DNA from: Byssothecium circinans
Lineage: Eukaryota; Ascomycota; Dothideomycetes; Pleosporales; Massarinaceae
DNA length: 43,471 nucleotides
Assembly: GCA_010015675.1 (NCBI GenBank)
Contig: ML976984.1
Coordinates: 1,095,365 to 1,138,835, forward strand
Direction of reading: 5' to 3'
Made by a program: the position numbers and the translations under genes. Positions 42,500 to 43,471 of this stretch are shown in pieces; within the stretch, counting starts at the first letter, position 1, and every line of letters begins with the position of its first letter. The notes below the pieces were generated by a model. That model was not told the DNA's origin. It ran no database searches and worked only from the letters and a program-made list of their open reading frames with translations.

Positions 42500-43415
42500 A
42501 CTAACACTACACTTATTACGAAATACCTTAACTAAACAACGTAATACTTATTTAATAAAAAGGGAGAATTAAGCTTACCCTTTAAGCTTACTATTTAGGC
42601 TAATTTTAAAGCTTCTAATGCGCTACTAAGGCTTTTAATATTTATTATTAGACTCTCTTTTAATACTTTAATATAATTACTTTTTAACTAATAATAGTTC
42701 TAAACTATTTAAAACTATCCTTAACTAAAAAGAAGATAATTATCTAATATATTCTTAACTTAAATTTAGGCGGGTACTATTTAGATAACCCTCTTACTTA
42801 TTATTTAGATAACCCCCCTAGTTACCCTACTAAAACTACTAATACCCTATACCTACTATTTTTTACGCTTAATTAGCTATAATTTATATGCGCTTTCTAT
42901 ATAAACTATCGCTAAATTAGTGTAATACGTAGTAGTAGTATAGTAGTACTATATATATAAGTAGTTTTTAGTAAAGGCTAGTATTATAAATAAGAAGGAT
43001 ATAAGATATCTAGGACTAGATAATATAGCGTAGAAGGTATTAAGCCTAAAGGATAGTAATATAATAATATAGAGGGTAAGATTAAGTTAGTAGTTATATA
43101 ATATTAATCTTACTAAGAATACTAATCTTAAGAGATTAAGCCTATATAAGGGAGTAAAAGTAATCTTACCCTTAAGAGTAATCTCTAGAGATTAAGGTTT
43201 ATAGGATAGATTAAAGGAATAGAATAAGTAGTATAAAGACTAGATAGATTTCTTTTATCTTTCTAATTCTAATTCTTTATAGTTAATTCTCTTTAATAAG
43301 TTTATCTCTTACCTAATTAATACTAGTTAGTTATTCTATAGTTTATTATAGAATTAGTATTCTTTAACTAGATAAGTTATTTATACGTTTACCTCTTAAA
43401 TTACTAAAAATAACT
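42500..43415. other. AT-rich RIP-like block
   Basis: About 900 bases are extremely A/T-rich, full of TA steps and TAA/TAG in all frames, with very few CpG. The change in composition from the flanking DNA is sharp on both sides. Imperfect inverted repeats occur, for example around 42871-42917 and 43321-43371. This is the usual look of a repeat element after RIP in Pezizomycotina. The element type cannot be told. Confidence 0.75.
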
Positions 43416-43471
43416 AACATATTCTACCACCGAAGCGGCCACTTTTTCTTGGCAAGGAAAATCAAAGAGTA
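43399..43471 (-). pseudogene. second fragment related to the broken gene at 41922-42499
   Basis: On the minus strand 43456-43416 reads CQEKVAASVVEYV, matching C*GKLARSMVEYV at 42499-42459 (9 of 13 residues; 29 of 41 bases). After EYV the frame soon meets stop codons in AT-rich sequence. The rest lies beyond the window. Confidence 0.5.

Noticed and set aside
42459..43456. The two flanking similar sequences considered as LTRs of one retrotransposon
   Set aside because: The similarity is short (about 41-60 bases), diverged and reads as protein-coding, so related gene fragments explain it better.

Overview
The window is a stretch of a filamentous ascomycete (Pezizomycotina) nuclear genome. The genes have short introns (44-70 nt) with GT..AG borders and CTAAC/CTGAC-type branch sites. 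The products are eukaryotic housekeeping proteins, and an AT-rich block at the right end looks like DNA damaged by repeat-induced point mutation (RIP). The gene set fits a Dothideomycete, but that is an inference and no marker here proves it.

Layout, left to right. 1-1407: the C-terminal end of an unidentified ORF, possibly from a transposable element, then gene-poor DNA. 1408-3830 (-): an eleven-exon gene for a secreted, extremely low-complexity protein assembled from repeated phase-1 exons; this is the most unusual locus. 5286-7216 (+): electron-transfer flavoprotein:ubiquinone oxidoreductase. 8182-9465 (+): a two-RRM SR-type splicing factor with a 6-nt micro-exon. 10232-11840 (-): guanine deaminase. 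12409-14461 (-): actin-related protein Arp9, divergent from 14738-19369 (+), the NTE1 lysophospholipase. 19991-23247 (+): glycine decarboxylase P-protein. 24375-27719 (+): secreted acid trehalase (GH65) with an unresolved N-terminus behind a 23-C run. 27968-28428 (-): a decayed Pro/Glu/Lys-rich repeat ORF. 28484-29037 (-): a small hydrophilic protein. 29822-31116 (-): class II fructose-bisphosphate aldolase in five exons. 31700-32614 (-): mitochondrial ribosomal protein bL9m, divergent from 32932-34722 (+), a membrane-anchored ubiquitin-specific protease. 35222-37125 (+): a Gfo/Idh/MocA-type oxidoreductase with a Cys cluster. 38806-40611 (+): a conserved-looking protein of unknown function with a G-run tract just after its stop. 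41922-42499 (-): a broken gene fragment, then AT-rich, RIP-like DNA to the right edge, where a second related fragment begins.

There is no operon logic or secondary-metabolite cluster. Several products are mitochondrial (ETF-QO, P-protein, bL9m, probably the USP), which is ordinary for a fungal chromosome arm. No tRNA, rRNA or CRISPR array was recognised by eye. All exon borders were derived by hand from splice signals and reading frame; coding lengths close in frame for every gene except the acid trehalase 5' end and the two decayed fragments.
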